Source: Bacteroides sp.
GTDB lineage: Bacteria > Bacteroidota > Bacteroidia > Bacteroidales > Muribaculaceae
Reading direction: 5' to 3'
NCBI GenBank assembly: GCA_014801955.1
Contig: JAAVDE010000012.1
Span: 38,957-102,956 of the forward strand
DNA length: 64,000 nt
Shown here: positions 51,703 to 59,564 of the stretch, piece after piece
Position numbering within the stretch: the stretch's first letter is position 1
How the letters are laid out: each line of letters begins with the position of its first letter
Translations under genes and position numbers: made by a program
Notes under the pieces: model-generated
The model's database searches: none
What the model was told of the DNA's origin: nothing
Seen by the model: the letters and a program-made list of their open reading frames with translations, nothing else

Positions 51703-52311
51703 ATGAAAAAACTAACGACTATTCTCAGCTGCATGCTGCTGGCAGTGACCGCTTCTGCCCAGGTAGTAACGCAGACAACCACGACTACTACCCGCAACGA
51801 CAACACTAACCTGTTTGAAAAAATCCCCGAAGAGGGCAAGTATGTCGGCTATGCCGGAATCGAAATCATGTCGCCCGGATTCTTCGGCGACGGCGGCTCG
51901 GCCGTTGGCGTGACAACGACCCACGGCGCCATGGTTCGCGAAACGATCTTCGTTGGCGCCGGCACCGGCTATTTCGCCGACTTCCACAACAAGCAGGGCG
52001 TAATTCCCATCTACGGCGACATCCACTACTTTTTCCGCTCGCAGTATCAGCGCCGCATCTACCCCCACATCGCCGGTCGCCTCGGCGCACAGATCGCAAC
52101 CCAGGGCGGCGCGGGAGCCTTCGGCCAGATTGCCATAGGCCTGCGCGTTCCCTTCTCGGAAAAGTTCGCCATGAACCTCGAAGTCGGCCCCTACTACGGC
52201 ACTCACTACGAGCGCGAACACGGCAACAATGAACTCTCCATCAGCGGCAAGCCCTTCAAGTCATCCGGCGCCAAATTCGCCTTCTTCGGCCGCGTCAACT
52301 TCGAATTCTAA
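51703..52311 (+). CDS. Small outer-membrane beta-barrel protein
   Basis: The 202-residue protein has a signal peptide (1-20), a Thr-rich segment (TTTTTT, 25-30), then alternating strands with GYAGIEIMSPGFFG, FVGAGTGYF and a final FGRVNFEF, the terminal Phe typical of barrels inserted by BamA. It resembles OmpW/porin-like barrels of about eight strands but no specific family is certain. Confidence 0.75.
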   Translation: MKKLTTILSCMLLAVTASAQVVTQTTTTTTRNDNTNLFEKIPEEGKYVGYAGIEIMSPGFFGDGGSAVGVTTTHGAMVRETIFVGAGTGYFADFHNKQGVIPIYGDIHYFFRSQYQRRIYPHIAGRLGAQIATQGGAGAFGQIAIGLRVPFSEKFAMNLEVGPYYGTHYEREHGNNELSISGKPFKSSGAKFAFFGRVNFEF

Positions 52312-52321
52312 TCGCCGTCTC

Positions 52322-52357
52322 AAATTACTAATTACTAATTCCAAATTACTAATTACC
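52322..52357 (+). repeat. AT-rich AATTACTAATT repeat before the start at 52361
   Basis: Overlapping copies of AATTACTAATT fill this stretch and end in TTACC three bases before an ATG. A closely similar block stands, on the other strand, three bases before the prfB start (57779-57811). Confidence 0.8.
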
Positions 52358-52360
52358 GCA

Positions 52361-52462
52361 ATGGCCGACGGCTATCTTGAACGCAAAATGGAGGACTACC
52401 TCGCCGGCAAACTTAAACCTTCAAAGAAAAAACCGGTCAAAAAACAAAATAAACCACAATAA
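52361..52462 (+). CDS. Small basic 33-residue protein
   Basis: A short ORF beginning MADGYLERKMEDYLAGKLKPS and continuing into a Lys-rich tail, with no cysteine and no membrane segment. Short proteins starting MADxYLExxMEDY are familiar from Bacteroidales annotations, but I know no function. It lies 19 bases before the sulfatase gene and may be co-transcribed. The first helix looks amphipathic and the tail could bind nucleic acid (inference). Confidence 0.6.
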   Translation: MADGYLERKMEDYLAGKLKPSKKKPVKKQNKPQ

Positions 52463-52481
52463 CTACATCAACTACCATTAA

Positions 52482-54083
52482 ATGAAGCCAATCTATTCAC
52501 TCGCCGCCGCTGCGCTCGCAATCCCCGCTGCAGCGCTGGCCCAGCAGCAGACGGGCACCATAGCGCCGCAGACGCCCAACCCCGATGCTCCGCGCTATAA
52601 CATCGTTTACATCATGACCGACGACCACACCGCACAGATGCTCTCGGCCTACGATACCCGCTACGCCCACACTCCCAACCTCGACCGCCTGGCCGAAGGC
52701 AACGGCGTTAAATTCAACAATTCATTCGTTGCGAACTCGCTTTCGGGCCCGTCGCGCGCGTGCATGATTACCGGCAAGCACTCCCACGGCAACGGATTTT
52801 ACGACAATGAAAGCGGCCGCCCGTTCGACGGCTCCCAGCCCACCTTCCCCAAGTATCTCCAGAGCGTAGGCTACCAGACCGCGCTGTTCGGCAAATGGCA
52901 CCTGATGTCAACGCCCACCGGCTTCGACACCTGGCGCGTGGTTCCCGGCCAGGGCGACTACTATAACCCCCGCTTCATCAACCAGGACGGCTCGCAGTCG
53001 GTTGAACACGGCTATCTGACCAACCTGATTACCGACTATTCGCTCGACTGGCTCGAAAATGGCCGCGACAAGTCAAAACCCTTTGCCCTGCTGATTCACC
53101 ACAAGGCCCAGCACCGCAACTGGATGGCCGATACCTGCAACCTCAGCCTCTATGAGGACAAGACTTTCCCCCTGCCTGAAACCTTCTTCGACGACTATGC
53201 AGGCCGCCCGGCAGCCGAAGCCGCCGAAATGCGCATTGCATCGCCCCACGACATGGATATTATCTATGACCTCAAGATGCTCCACCCCGACTCCGTTACG
53301 CGCCTGAAAGAGACCTATGAGGCCTTCGTGGGCCGCATGGACCCCGAGCAGCGCAAGGCATGGGACGATTTCTATAACCCCATCATCAAGGAGTTCTACG
53401 ACGCCAAACTCCAGGGCAAGGAGCTCGCCGAATGGAAATTCCAGCGCTACATGCGTGACTACCTGAAAACCCTCAAGAGCCTCGACGACAACGTTGGCCG
53501 CGTGCTCGACTACCTCGAAGCCAACAACCTGATGGATTCAACCCTGGTTGTCTACACTTCCGACCAGGGCTTCTACATGGGCGAACACGGCTGGTTCGAC
53601 AAGCGCTTCATGTATGAGGAATCGCTGAACACCCCTCTGCTCATGCACCTGCCCAAGGGCCTCGACGCAAAGGGTGAAATCAACGAAATGGTTCAGAACA
53701 TCGACTATGCTCCCACCTTCATGGAAATCGCCGGCGCCAACATCCCCGACGACATCCACGGCAAGTCCTTCCTGCCGATTCTGCGCGGCGAGCACCCCGA
53801 AGACTGGCGCGACGCTATCTATTACCACTACTACGAATATCCCGCCGAACACCGCGTTAAACGCCACTATGGCGTGCGCACCGGCCGCTACAAGCTGATG
53901 CACTTCTATAACGACATCGACGTTTGGGAACTCTATGACCTCCAGGAGGACCCCAACGAGCTGAATAACCTCTATGGCAAGCCCGGCACCGAGGAGCTGA
54001 CCAAACAGCTGCGCAAGCGCCTGCTCGAGCTCCAGGAGCAATATGACGACCCCATCCGCCACCAGTTCCCCATCACCGACTGA
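52482..54083 (+). CDS. Exported serine-type sulfatase (S1 family)
   Basis: The 533-residue protein has a signal peptide (1-20), metal ligands in YIMTDDHT (D47-D48) and the maturation site S88-G-P-S-R, in which Ser rather than Cys becomes formylglycine, needing a radical-SAM maturase (anSME). Further motifs are GKWHLMS and YTSDQGFYMGEHGWFDKRFMYEES. The sequence resembles S1_11 GlcNAc-6-O-sulfatases of gut Bacteroides; the exact linkage is inferred. Together with the two GH20 enzymes it suggests use of sulfated host mucin. Terminator-like hairpins follow. Confidence 0.88.
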   Translation: MKPIYSLAAAALAIPAAALAQQQTGTIAPQTPNPDAPRYNIVYIMTDDHTAQMLSAYDTRYAHTPNLDRLAEGNGVKFNNSFVANSLSGPSRACMITGKHSHGNGFYDNESGRPFDGSQPTFPKYLQSVGYQTALFGKWHLMSTPTGFDTWRVVPGQGDYYNPRFINQDGSQSVEHGYLTNLITDYSLDWLENGRDKSKPFALLIHHKAQHRNWMADTCNLSLYEDKTFPLPETFFDDYAGRPAAEAAEMRIASPHDMDIIYDLKMLHPDSVTRLKETYEAFVGRMDPEQRKAWDDFYNPIIKEFYDAKLQGKELAEWKFQRYMRDYLKTLKSLDDNVGRVLDYLEANNLMDSTLVVYTSDQGFYMGEHGWFDKRFMYEESLNTPLLMHLPKGLDAKGEINEMVQNIDYAPTFMEIAGANIPDDIHGKSFLPILRGEHPEDWRDAIYYHYYEYPAEHRVKRHYGVRTGRYKLMHFYNDIDVWELYDLQEDPNELNNLYGKPGTEELTKQLRKRLLELQEQYDDPIRHQFPITD

Positions 54084-54093
54084 TTCCACCGAC

Positions 54094-54110
54094 GCCTGCC
54101 CGCGGCAGGC
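54094..54110. repeat. Short perfect hairpin after the sulfatase gene
   Basis: GCCTGCC (54094-54100) and GGCAGGC (54104-54110) pair around a CGC loop. There is no T tract; it sits just before the terminator at 54124. Confidence 0.5.
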
Positions 54111-54123
54111 CATCCAATAAATT

Positions 54124-54160
54124 GCGCGCGTTCTCCGATTGGAGAGCGCGCGCAGCTTTT
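54124..54160 (+). terminator. Terminator after the sulfatase gene
   Basis: A 13-bp stem (GCGCGCGTTCTCC at 54124-54136, GGAGAGCGCGCGC at 54141-54153) with one G-T pair and a 4-base loop is followed by a short T run. It lies between the convergent sulfatase and SemiSWEET genes. Confidence 0.75.
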
Positions 54161-54189
54161 ATGTTCTGTTTTATGTTCTACCGGGAAGG

Positions 54190-54468
54190 TCAGCGGCGTT
54201 TGCGGCGGTCGTTGGCAACCTTTATGCCGAAGATAATAACGGAGCAGATGGTGGTTATCACGTTGGTTATCACCAGCGGCATATTGTCGAGCAGAATGCC
54301 CTGAACAACGAACAGAATCGAGCCGGCGCCGAGCGACAGGAAAGTGGGCATGGCAATGCCGTCGGTGTCGCGCGTGCGGATAGTTTGAATCGCCTGCGGA
54401 AGATAGCCGCAGACCATGCAGATTGAAGCAAGATAGCCGATAATCAATGAAGCGGTCACAGTAGTCAT
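54190..54468 (-). CDS. SemiSWEET-family small transporter
   Basis: The 92-residue protein has three membrane segments and the PQ-loop motif GYLPQAIQTIRTRDTDGIAMPTF in the first, as in bacterial SemiSWEETs, which dimerise and carry sugars by facilitated diffusion. The substrate cannot be told. A basic tail (NDRRKRR) follows. It lies 110 bases downstream of the prolyl isomerase gene, beyond that gene's terminator. Confidence 0.88.
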   Translation of the reverse strand: MTTVTASLIIGYLASICMVCGYLPQAIQTIRTRDTDGIAMPTFLSLGAGSILFVVQGILLDNMPLVITNVITTICSVIIFGIKVANDRRKRR

Positions 54469-54495
54469 ACGTCAAGTGGATTTTAAGGTTAAGGG

Positions 54496-54534
54496 GAAAA
54501 AGAGGGGCGCAGCGACATCACGTCGACACGCCCC
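54496..54534 (-). terminator. Terminator after the PpiD/SurA-like gene
   Basis: On the minus strand, GGGGCG...CGCCCC pairs (54534-54504) with an inner GTCGAC/GTCG extension, followed by TCTTTTTC. This lies 44 bases past the stop at 54579. Confidence 0.75.
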
Positions 54535-54578
54535 GGGGTTGGGATGTTTTGGGGAAATAAATCTTTATACTTGGTTGC

Positions 54579-56597
54579 TTATTGCCGAGTGAAGCGCAGG
54601 AAGTTATAGTCAATCTTGCCGTCGCCGAGCAGAAGGGCGTCGGGGTTCTGACCGAGAACCAGGCTGCGGGCCTGACGTTCGAACTGCATGGCCGACGACT
54701 TTTCGTCGAAGGGCATGGAGCCTTCGTTTTGGTCAACGATTGAGTAAACAACGACTGCGGAGTTCCAGCGAACGGGGCCTACAACGTCGCCTGCCTTGGC
54801 ACCCTTGAGGCCGCCGAGCTGCGCATAGTAGTTATTGGCCAGGTTAACGCCGCGGAGGGTATCGATGCGCTGAGCGTTCAGCAGCTTCTGATAGTCGGCC
54901 AGGGTAGTGCCTTTGCCTTTAACCTCGTTGATAACATTGTTGGCGTTCTTTTCGGTCTGCGCGCTCTGGGTGATTACGCCCTTAACGGCAGGATAGCTGC
55001 TGGGGATATAGTCCTTATATTCGTCGATAACGGCCACTGCAGCGAGGCGGGTGTTCTTGCTGTCGGTGTAGAGGCGGCTGACCTGACCTTTCTTGGCGTC
55101 GTTCATGGCCCATGCAACCATGTTGCGCGAGTCGTCGAGGCCGTCGAGGCTGAAGGTTGAGTTATCGATGAGGGTTTCCTGAACCATCAGGCCCTGGAGC
55201 ATAGCGTTCTCGTTGTTGAACGCAGCGGCGTTGGGGGCGGAAATCAGGAATTCGCGCATGCGGGTGTTGAGGCCGTCGATGGTTTCGCGCGAGGGTTCGA
55301 TTGCGTAGCTTGCGGTTGCGTATTCAACGATCTGCTCGGGAGCGTTCCAGCTGTCAACGGCAACGGCGGCCTGGCCGAGGTTGATATACTTGCCTGCGCC
55401 AACGGCCTGGAGGGTGTCGATGATGTTGGTGAGCTGCTCGAAGGTGAACGGAGTTGCGGCAACCACCTGGTCAACGCCTTCGATCGAGTCGGGGTCAACG
55501 CCGGCGTTGAGCTGGGCAATGATGGTGTCGGCATTAACGGTGCCGTCGTAAACCACCTGCGAAACCTTTGCGCCGTTAACTTTCTTTTCGCGCGAGGCGA
55601 TGCGGGCAATTACCAGTTCGGGATTGTTGCCGTAGGCGCTGTTGATGTTGAGAATCTGAGCGGTTCCGGGCTCGGCGGTTTCGAGGAAGTCTTTCAGACC
55701 GGGAACCGATGCTTTCGCAACGGCTGCGGAGTCGGCGGTGAAGCGTTCGATAACGTATGCACCGTTGCCAACCAGCGGATCGATGCTGCCGGCTTCCTGA
55801 ACGTTTGCCAGGTCGGCCTGAACTGCAGCAACGGCTTTCTGACGGTCAGCGTTGCTGGCCGAGATGGGCAGGGTAACGTAGCGGACGTAGCGCACCTTGT
55901 TGGGGAGCTTGTAGCCTTCGCGGTGTTCTTTGTAGTACTTTTCGATTTCGCCGGGGGTTACGGTGTCGGTGGTTTCGAAAATATTTTTGCTAACGGCGGC
56001 CAGGGTGTAGGTTGTGTTGCCGAGGTCGTAGGCAGCGCGGGCATCGAGCTTGTTGGCGTTGATGGTGCCCTGGAGAATGTTAACGAGCTTCTGGGTGAGG
56101 AGCTGATCCTGGAGATTCTGCTCGAAGCCGGCGTAGGCTTTGGAGATAGCGGCTACCTGGTCGGCGTTGAGGCCCGAGGCGTCGGGGTTGCTCAGCGCGG
56201 TCAGCACGTCGGCAGGCGAAGCGCCGAACTGCTGATAGAACTGGGCGAGCACGGGATAGGGAGCAGAGTCGCCGACGAGGAGGGCGTTGAGCTCGGAGTC
56301 GGTAACGGCGAGGCCGAGTTTGTCGAACTCCTGCTTGTAGAGAGCTTCGGTAACGAGCGAGTTCAGAGCCTGTTCGTCGGCATCGGTAGCCTGGGGGTTC
56401 TGCTCGCGAACGAGGTTAGCGCGTTCATTATACTTTTCATAGTCGATTTTCTCGCCTTTGACCTTGGCCACGGAGGTCTGGTCAATGAAAAGGCTCATCG
56501 GGTTGTCGATAATGGTGATAATGAACAGGAAGAGTGCAACGAAGATGATGCTGACGAGGAGCACCGATTTGCTGCGAATTTTTTCGAGTGTTGCCAT
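54579..56597 (-). CDS. Periplasmic folding chaperone/peptidyl-prolyl isomerase (PpiD/SurA-like)
   Basis: The 672-residue protein is anchored by one N-terminal segment (LLVSIIFVALFLFIITII, about 13-31). A SurA_N-type chaperone domain (about 38-190) with EQALNSLVTEALYKQEFDKLGLAVTDSELNALL is followed by degenerate parvulin domains (about 230-560). It helps fold exported envelope proteins. It has its own promoter whose -33 box lies inside the 3' end of prfB. Confidence 0.85.
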   Translation of the reverse strand: MATLEKIRSKSVLLVSIIFVALFLFIITIIDNPMSLFIDQTSVAKVKGEKIDYEKYNERANLVREQNPQATDADEQALNSLVTEALYKQEFDKLGLAVTDSELNALLVGDSAPYPVLAQFYQQFGASPADVLTALSNPDASGLNADQVAAISKAYAGFEQNLQDQLLTQKLVNILQGTINANKLDARAAYDLGNTTYTLAAVSKNIFETTDTVTPGEIEKYYKEHREGYKLPNKVRYVRYVTLPISASNADRQKAVAAVQADLANVQEAGSIDPLVGNGAYVIERFTADSAAVAKASVPGLKDFLETAEPGTAQILNINSAYGNNPELVIARIASREKKVNGAKVSQVVYDGTVNADTIIAQLNAGVDPDSIEGVDQVVAATPFTFEQLTNIIDTLQAVGAGKYINLGQAAVAVDSWNAPEQIVEYATASYAIEPSRETIDGLNTRMREFLISAPNAAAFNNENAMLQGLMVQETLIDNSTFSLDGLDDSRNMVAWAMNDAKKGQVSRLYTDSKNTRLAAVAVIDEYKDYIPSSYPAVKGVITQSAQTEKNANNVINEVKGKGTTLADYQKLLNAQRIDTLRGVNLANNYYAQLGGLKGAKAGDVVGPVRWNSAVVVYSIVDQNEGSMPFDEKSSAMQFERQARSLVLGQNPDALLLGDGKIDYNFLRFTRQ

Positions 56598-56639
56598 TTA
56601 TGACGGTTTATTAGAATTTACTTATTTGCTTTCAGCGCG

Positions 56640-56671
56640 CAAATTTACGAAAAATTTTTCATTCCTGCAAA
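56640..56671 (-). promoter_or_regulatory. Promoter of the PpiD/SurA-like gene
   Basis: On the minus strand, TTTG (56671-56668), a 20-bp spacer and TAAATTTG (56647-56640) form a perfect consensus. The -33 box is within the last codons of prfB. The start at 56597 is 42 bases beyond the -7 element. Confidence 0.88.
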
Positions 56672-57778
56672 TCGCCGCCAAATTCCATCAGGTAGGCTTT
56701 GATGAAATCGTCGATGTCGCCGTCCATAACGCCGCCGACATCGCTGGTCTGATGGTTGGTGCGATGGTCCTTGACGCGACGGTCGTCGAAAACGTAGGAG
56801 CGGATCTGCGAGCCCCATTCGATTTTCATTTTGCCGGCTTCGACCTTTGCCTGTTCCTGGAGGCGGTGCTGGAGCTCCTTGTCGTAGAGAATGGAGCGCA
56901 GCTGGCGCATTGCGTTTTCCTTGTTTTTGGGCTGGTCGCGCGTTTCGGTGTTTTCAATCAGGATTTCTTCCTTCTCGCCGGTGTAGGGGTCGGTATATTG
57001 GTAGCGCAGACGAACGCCCGACTCTACCTTGTTGACGTTCTGACCGCCGGCGCCGCCGGAGCGGAAGGTGTCCCAGCTCAACAGGGCGGGCTCGACCTTG
57101 ACTTCGATAGTGTCGTCGACCAGCGGGGTCACGAACACCGAAGCAAACGAGGTCATGCGCTTGCCTTGGGCATTATATGGGCTGACGCGCACCAGGCGGT
57201 GAACGCCGTTTTCGCTCTTGAGGTAGCCGTAGGCGAAATCGCCTTCAATATTGATGGTAACGGACTTGATGCCGGCTTCTTCGCCGTCGAGGATGTTGGC
57301 GATGGAGGTTTTGTAGCCGTTGCGTTCGGCCCAGCGCAGATACATGCGCATCAGCATCGACGCCCAGTCCTGGCTCTCGGTGCCGCCGGCGCCGGAGTTG
57401 ATTTTCAAAACGACGTCCATCTTGTCCTCTTCGCGGCGCAGCATGTTGCGCAGCTCAAGGGCTTCGATTTTACCGATAGTGTCGGCATAGAGCGCATCGA
57501 CCTCCTCTTCCGTAACGAGTTCTTCCTTGAAGAAATCGCAGGCGAGCTGAAGTTCGTCACACGCTTTTTCAATCTCCTCATAGCCTTTGATCCAGGCCTG
57601 GAGGTCCTTAATTTTTTTCATTTGCGCCTGCGCCTCTTTGGGGTGTTCCCAAAAATCGGGCACATGGGTGCGCAGTTCTTCTTCTTCGACTTCTATTTTC
57701 TTGCTGTCGATGTCAAAGATACCTCCTCAGCGCCAGCTTGCGCTCAAAAGTCTCTTTTAATTGTTCCTGAGTAATCAC
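56659..57778 (-). CDS. prfB: Peptide chain release factor 2, expressed by programmed +1 frameshift
   Basis: RF2 ends translation at UGA and UAA. Translation begins at GTG (57778); after 21 codons the frame meets AGGAGG-TAT-CTT-TGA-C (57727-57712), the classic autoregulatory slippery site. Skipping one base at the TGA (57715-57713) joins the main frame, giving about 372 residues, near the family's 365. The product has GTESQDWASM, the recognition loop as SPY (SPF in E. coli) in VRVSPYNAQGKR, and GGQ in RSGGAGGQNVNKVES. Low RF2 would raise frameshifting. An AT-rich repeat abuts the start. Confidence 0.95.
57712..57727 (-). promoter_or_regulatory. prfB programmed frameshift site
   Basis: AGGAGG (57727-57722) acts as an internal Shine-Dalgarno-like stimulator three bases before CTT-TGA-C (57718-57712), where tRNA-Leu slips +1. 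This differs from the E. coli site by one base in the purine run. Confidence 0.93.
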
Positions 57779-57811
57779 TTTGGTAATTAGTAATTAGAAA
57801 TTAGTAATTAT
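57779..57811 (-). repeat. AT-rich AATTACTAATT repeat before the prfB start
   Basis: On the minus strand, two TAATTACTAATT units separated by TC end in TTACC-AAA directly before the GTG of prfB. The arrangement matches that at 52322-52357, which ends TTACC-GCA before an ATG. Confidence 0.8.
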
Positions 57812-57824
57812 TGATGCAATCAGA

Positions 57825-57858
57825 ATCGGTCAGCCCGCCCTGCGGCGGGTCAACCGAT
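57825..57858. repeat. Hairpin in the prfB-secG gap
   Basis: ATCGGT/ACCGAT and an inner CCCGCC/GGCGGG pair form an interrupted stem-loop. There is no T tract on either strand, so it may be an mRNA structure in the prfB leader rather than a terminator. Confidence 0.5.
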
Positions 57859-57889
57859 AATTTGGGGGTTAGACTAATTGGCCTAATTA

Positions 57890-58240
57890 TTATTCTGCAG
57901 CGGGAGCTTCAACTGCGGCGGGAGCCTCGTCGGCGGCGGCAGCGGGCTGCTGAACGTCGAGCGCGGGAGTAGCGGGAGCTTCAACGCGGGTGCGGATGCC
58001 GGTGGTGGAGGTCAGGGCGGGAGCCACGAAAACGCTCACGATGGAGAGCAGGCAAATGATGCCGGCGAGCCACCAGGTGATTTTTTCAATAACGTCGTTG
58101 GTGCGCTTAACACCGAGAATCGAGTTGGAGCTGGCAAAGGTCGAGCCAAGGCCGCCGCCTTTGGATTTCTGGATGAGCACTACGCCAATCAGCAGAATGG
58201 CGGCGATGATGGTCAGGATTATAACCAGAGTGTAAATCAT
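57890..58240 (-). CDS. secG: Protein translocase subunit SecG
   Basis: The 116-residue membrane protein has two segments (about 2-24 and 52-74) joined by the conserved loop VLIQKSKGGGLGSTF, characteristic of SecG, which aids the SecYEG export channel. An Ala/Pro/Glu-rich periplasmic or cytosolic tail (about 85-116) is typical of Bacteroidota. It lies 17 bases after the unknown gene at 58258. Confidence 0.93.
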   Translation of the reverse strand: MIYTLVIILTIIAAILLIGVVLIQKSKGGGLGSTFASSNSILGVKRTNDVIEKITWWLAGIICLLSIVSVFVAPALTSTTGIRTRVEAPATPALDVQQPAAAADEAPAAVEAPAAE

Positions 58241-58257
58241 AATTGTTTGGTTTATAT

Positions 58258-59037
58258 TTAGTTATTATTTTCGTTTTTACGCATTGATTTGCGCTCCTCA
58301 ATGGCCATGAGCTTTTCGAGGAAGCGTAATTGGTCTGCAAAGTAAATACTTTTTTCGGGAAAATTCAAATTTAAGTGACTTATAATTTCATAAGCCTTGG
58401 AATATTTTCCGGTTTTAATGTAGATTTGAGCCAACGATTGAGAGAGCATCGAATCGTCGGTCGGCGTTGGTTTATGAACTTCCGAGGCGGGCTTGGTCTT
58501 GGGAGCGTCGTCGGCTTCGGGCGCAACCGACGGAAACTGACCTCCGGCGGCTTTGCTCTTGATTATAAAGGTGTTAATCAGCGCATCCTGAGTTCCGGCT
58601 TCGGCTTCGTCGGCGGCGGGAACGCTCTGTTCTTCCTCCTGGGCAAGCACTTGAGCATAGTCGGGAGTGGGGTTGAAAATCAGCCGTTCAAGCATTGCAT
58701 CTTCGGCCGATGACGATTGCCCGTAGGTCGTTAAAAATTTTTCTATGGCATCGTCGGTTCCGGGAGTCGATGGCAGCTCCATCGGATAAAACGACGCCAG
58801 GTCGAGCGCCAGGTCGGAATCGGCGGCGATTGCCATCTGCTCCGGGTCGGAGGCGAGCAGGGCCAGGCGCCCGCAGAGCTCGCGGCGCTCTTCGTCGGCA
58901 AGAGTGGCGCCTGCGTTGCGCAAACGCATAACCGCCGGCAACGCGAACCAGGGCATCTCGGCCTCCAGCCGGCTGACGCGCTCGGCGGTCGGCGCCGCAC
59001 CGTCGAGCCACTGTTTGATTTCTTCGTTCGTAATCAT
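58258..59037 (-). CDS. Conserved protein of unknown function between lptE and secG
   Basis: The 259-residue protein is cytosolic by composition, with no signal peptide. The N-terminal half is helical (EIKQWLDGAAPTAERVSRLEAEMPWFALP), followed by a low-complexity acidic linker (about 130-195), then a TPR-like helical pair (SLAQIYIKTGKYSKAYEIISHLNLNFPEKS, about 205-235) and a coiled-coil end. Its place between lptE and secG recurs in Bacteroidales, as I recall, but no function is known to me. Confidence 0.7.
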   Translation of the reverse strand: MITNEEIKQWLDGAAPTAERVSRLEAEMPWFALPAVMRLRNAGATLADEERRELCGRLALLASDPEQMAIAADSDLALDLASFYPMELPSTPGTDDAIEKFLTTYGQSSSAEDAMLERLIFNPTPDYAQVLAQEEEQSVPAADEAEAGTQDALINTFIIKSKAAGGQFPSVAPEADDAPKTKPASEVHKPTPTDDSMLSQSLAQIYIKTGKYSKAYEIISHLNLNFPEKSIYFADQLRFLEKLMAIEERKSMRKNENNN

Positions 59038-59042
59038 TCGGC

Positions 59043-59564
59043 TTACCAGTTACCCAAAGTGGCGTTAAAAATCAGTTCAACAAGTTCTTTTGAGATTTCG
59101 TCGCACAGCTGGTCCTGAACGTCGGTCAGCATTTCGTTGGCGTCGAAGTTGCGGTAGGCCGAGAAGGTCTGGTCAATATCCTTGCCTTCGACGCGGTTGT
59201 CGATATAGCGCACGCGAACGGTTATTGTCAGGCGCGTTTCGGTTGCGTAGGCATCGGAGCCGACGCTGACGGGCGACAGTGCGTAGCCCGTAATCTCGCC
59301 CTCGAGCTGCAAGTCGGCCTTGGAGTTGCCGACCGAGGTTTGCAGGCGCGTGTTGCGCTCGATATAGTCGACCAAAGCGTTTTCGAAAGTTACCTGCAAC
59401 GGCGCATAGACCAGCGCGGCGCGAATCGGAAAGTTCTCGATCGAGATAGTGCGGTAGACGGAATAGTCAATCGACGAGCCGTTCAGCTTATACGACGGCA
59501 CGCACCCGCCCGAAACGAGGGCCATTATGCAAACAATCAACCACTTATTCCAGGCCATACTCAC
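59043..59564 (-). CDS. lptE: LptE-family LPS-assembly lipoprotein
   Basis: The 173-residue lipoprotein has a lipobox (SGGC, Cys about 21) followed by SYKLNGSSIDYSVYRTISIENFPIRAALV, typical of LptE in Bacteroidota, which plugs the LptD barrel during LPS export to the outer leaflet. The start overlaps the end of the sigma-54 regulator by 20 bases; a second ATG two codons later is an equal candidate. It is near waaA and the lipid A acyltransferase, consistent with an envelope cluster. Confidence 0.88.
   Translation of the reverse strand: MSMAWNKWLIVCIMALVSGGCVPSYKLNGSSIDYSVYRTISIENFPIRAALVYAPLQVTFENALVDYIERNTRLQTSVGNSKADLQLEGEITGYALSPVSVGSDAYATETRLTITVRVRYIDNRVEGKDIDQTFSAYRNFDANEMLTDVQDQLCDEISKELVELIFNATLGNW

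Noticed and set aside
57825..57858. Hairpin as terminator for secG
   Set aside because: The stem is reasonable but neither strand carries a T run after it, so it is listed only as a structure.
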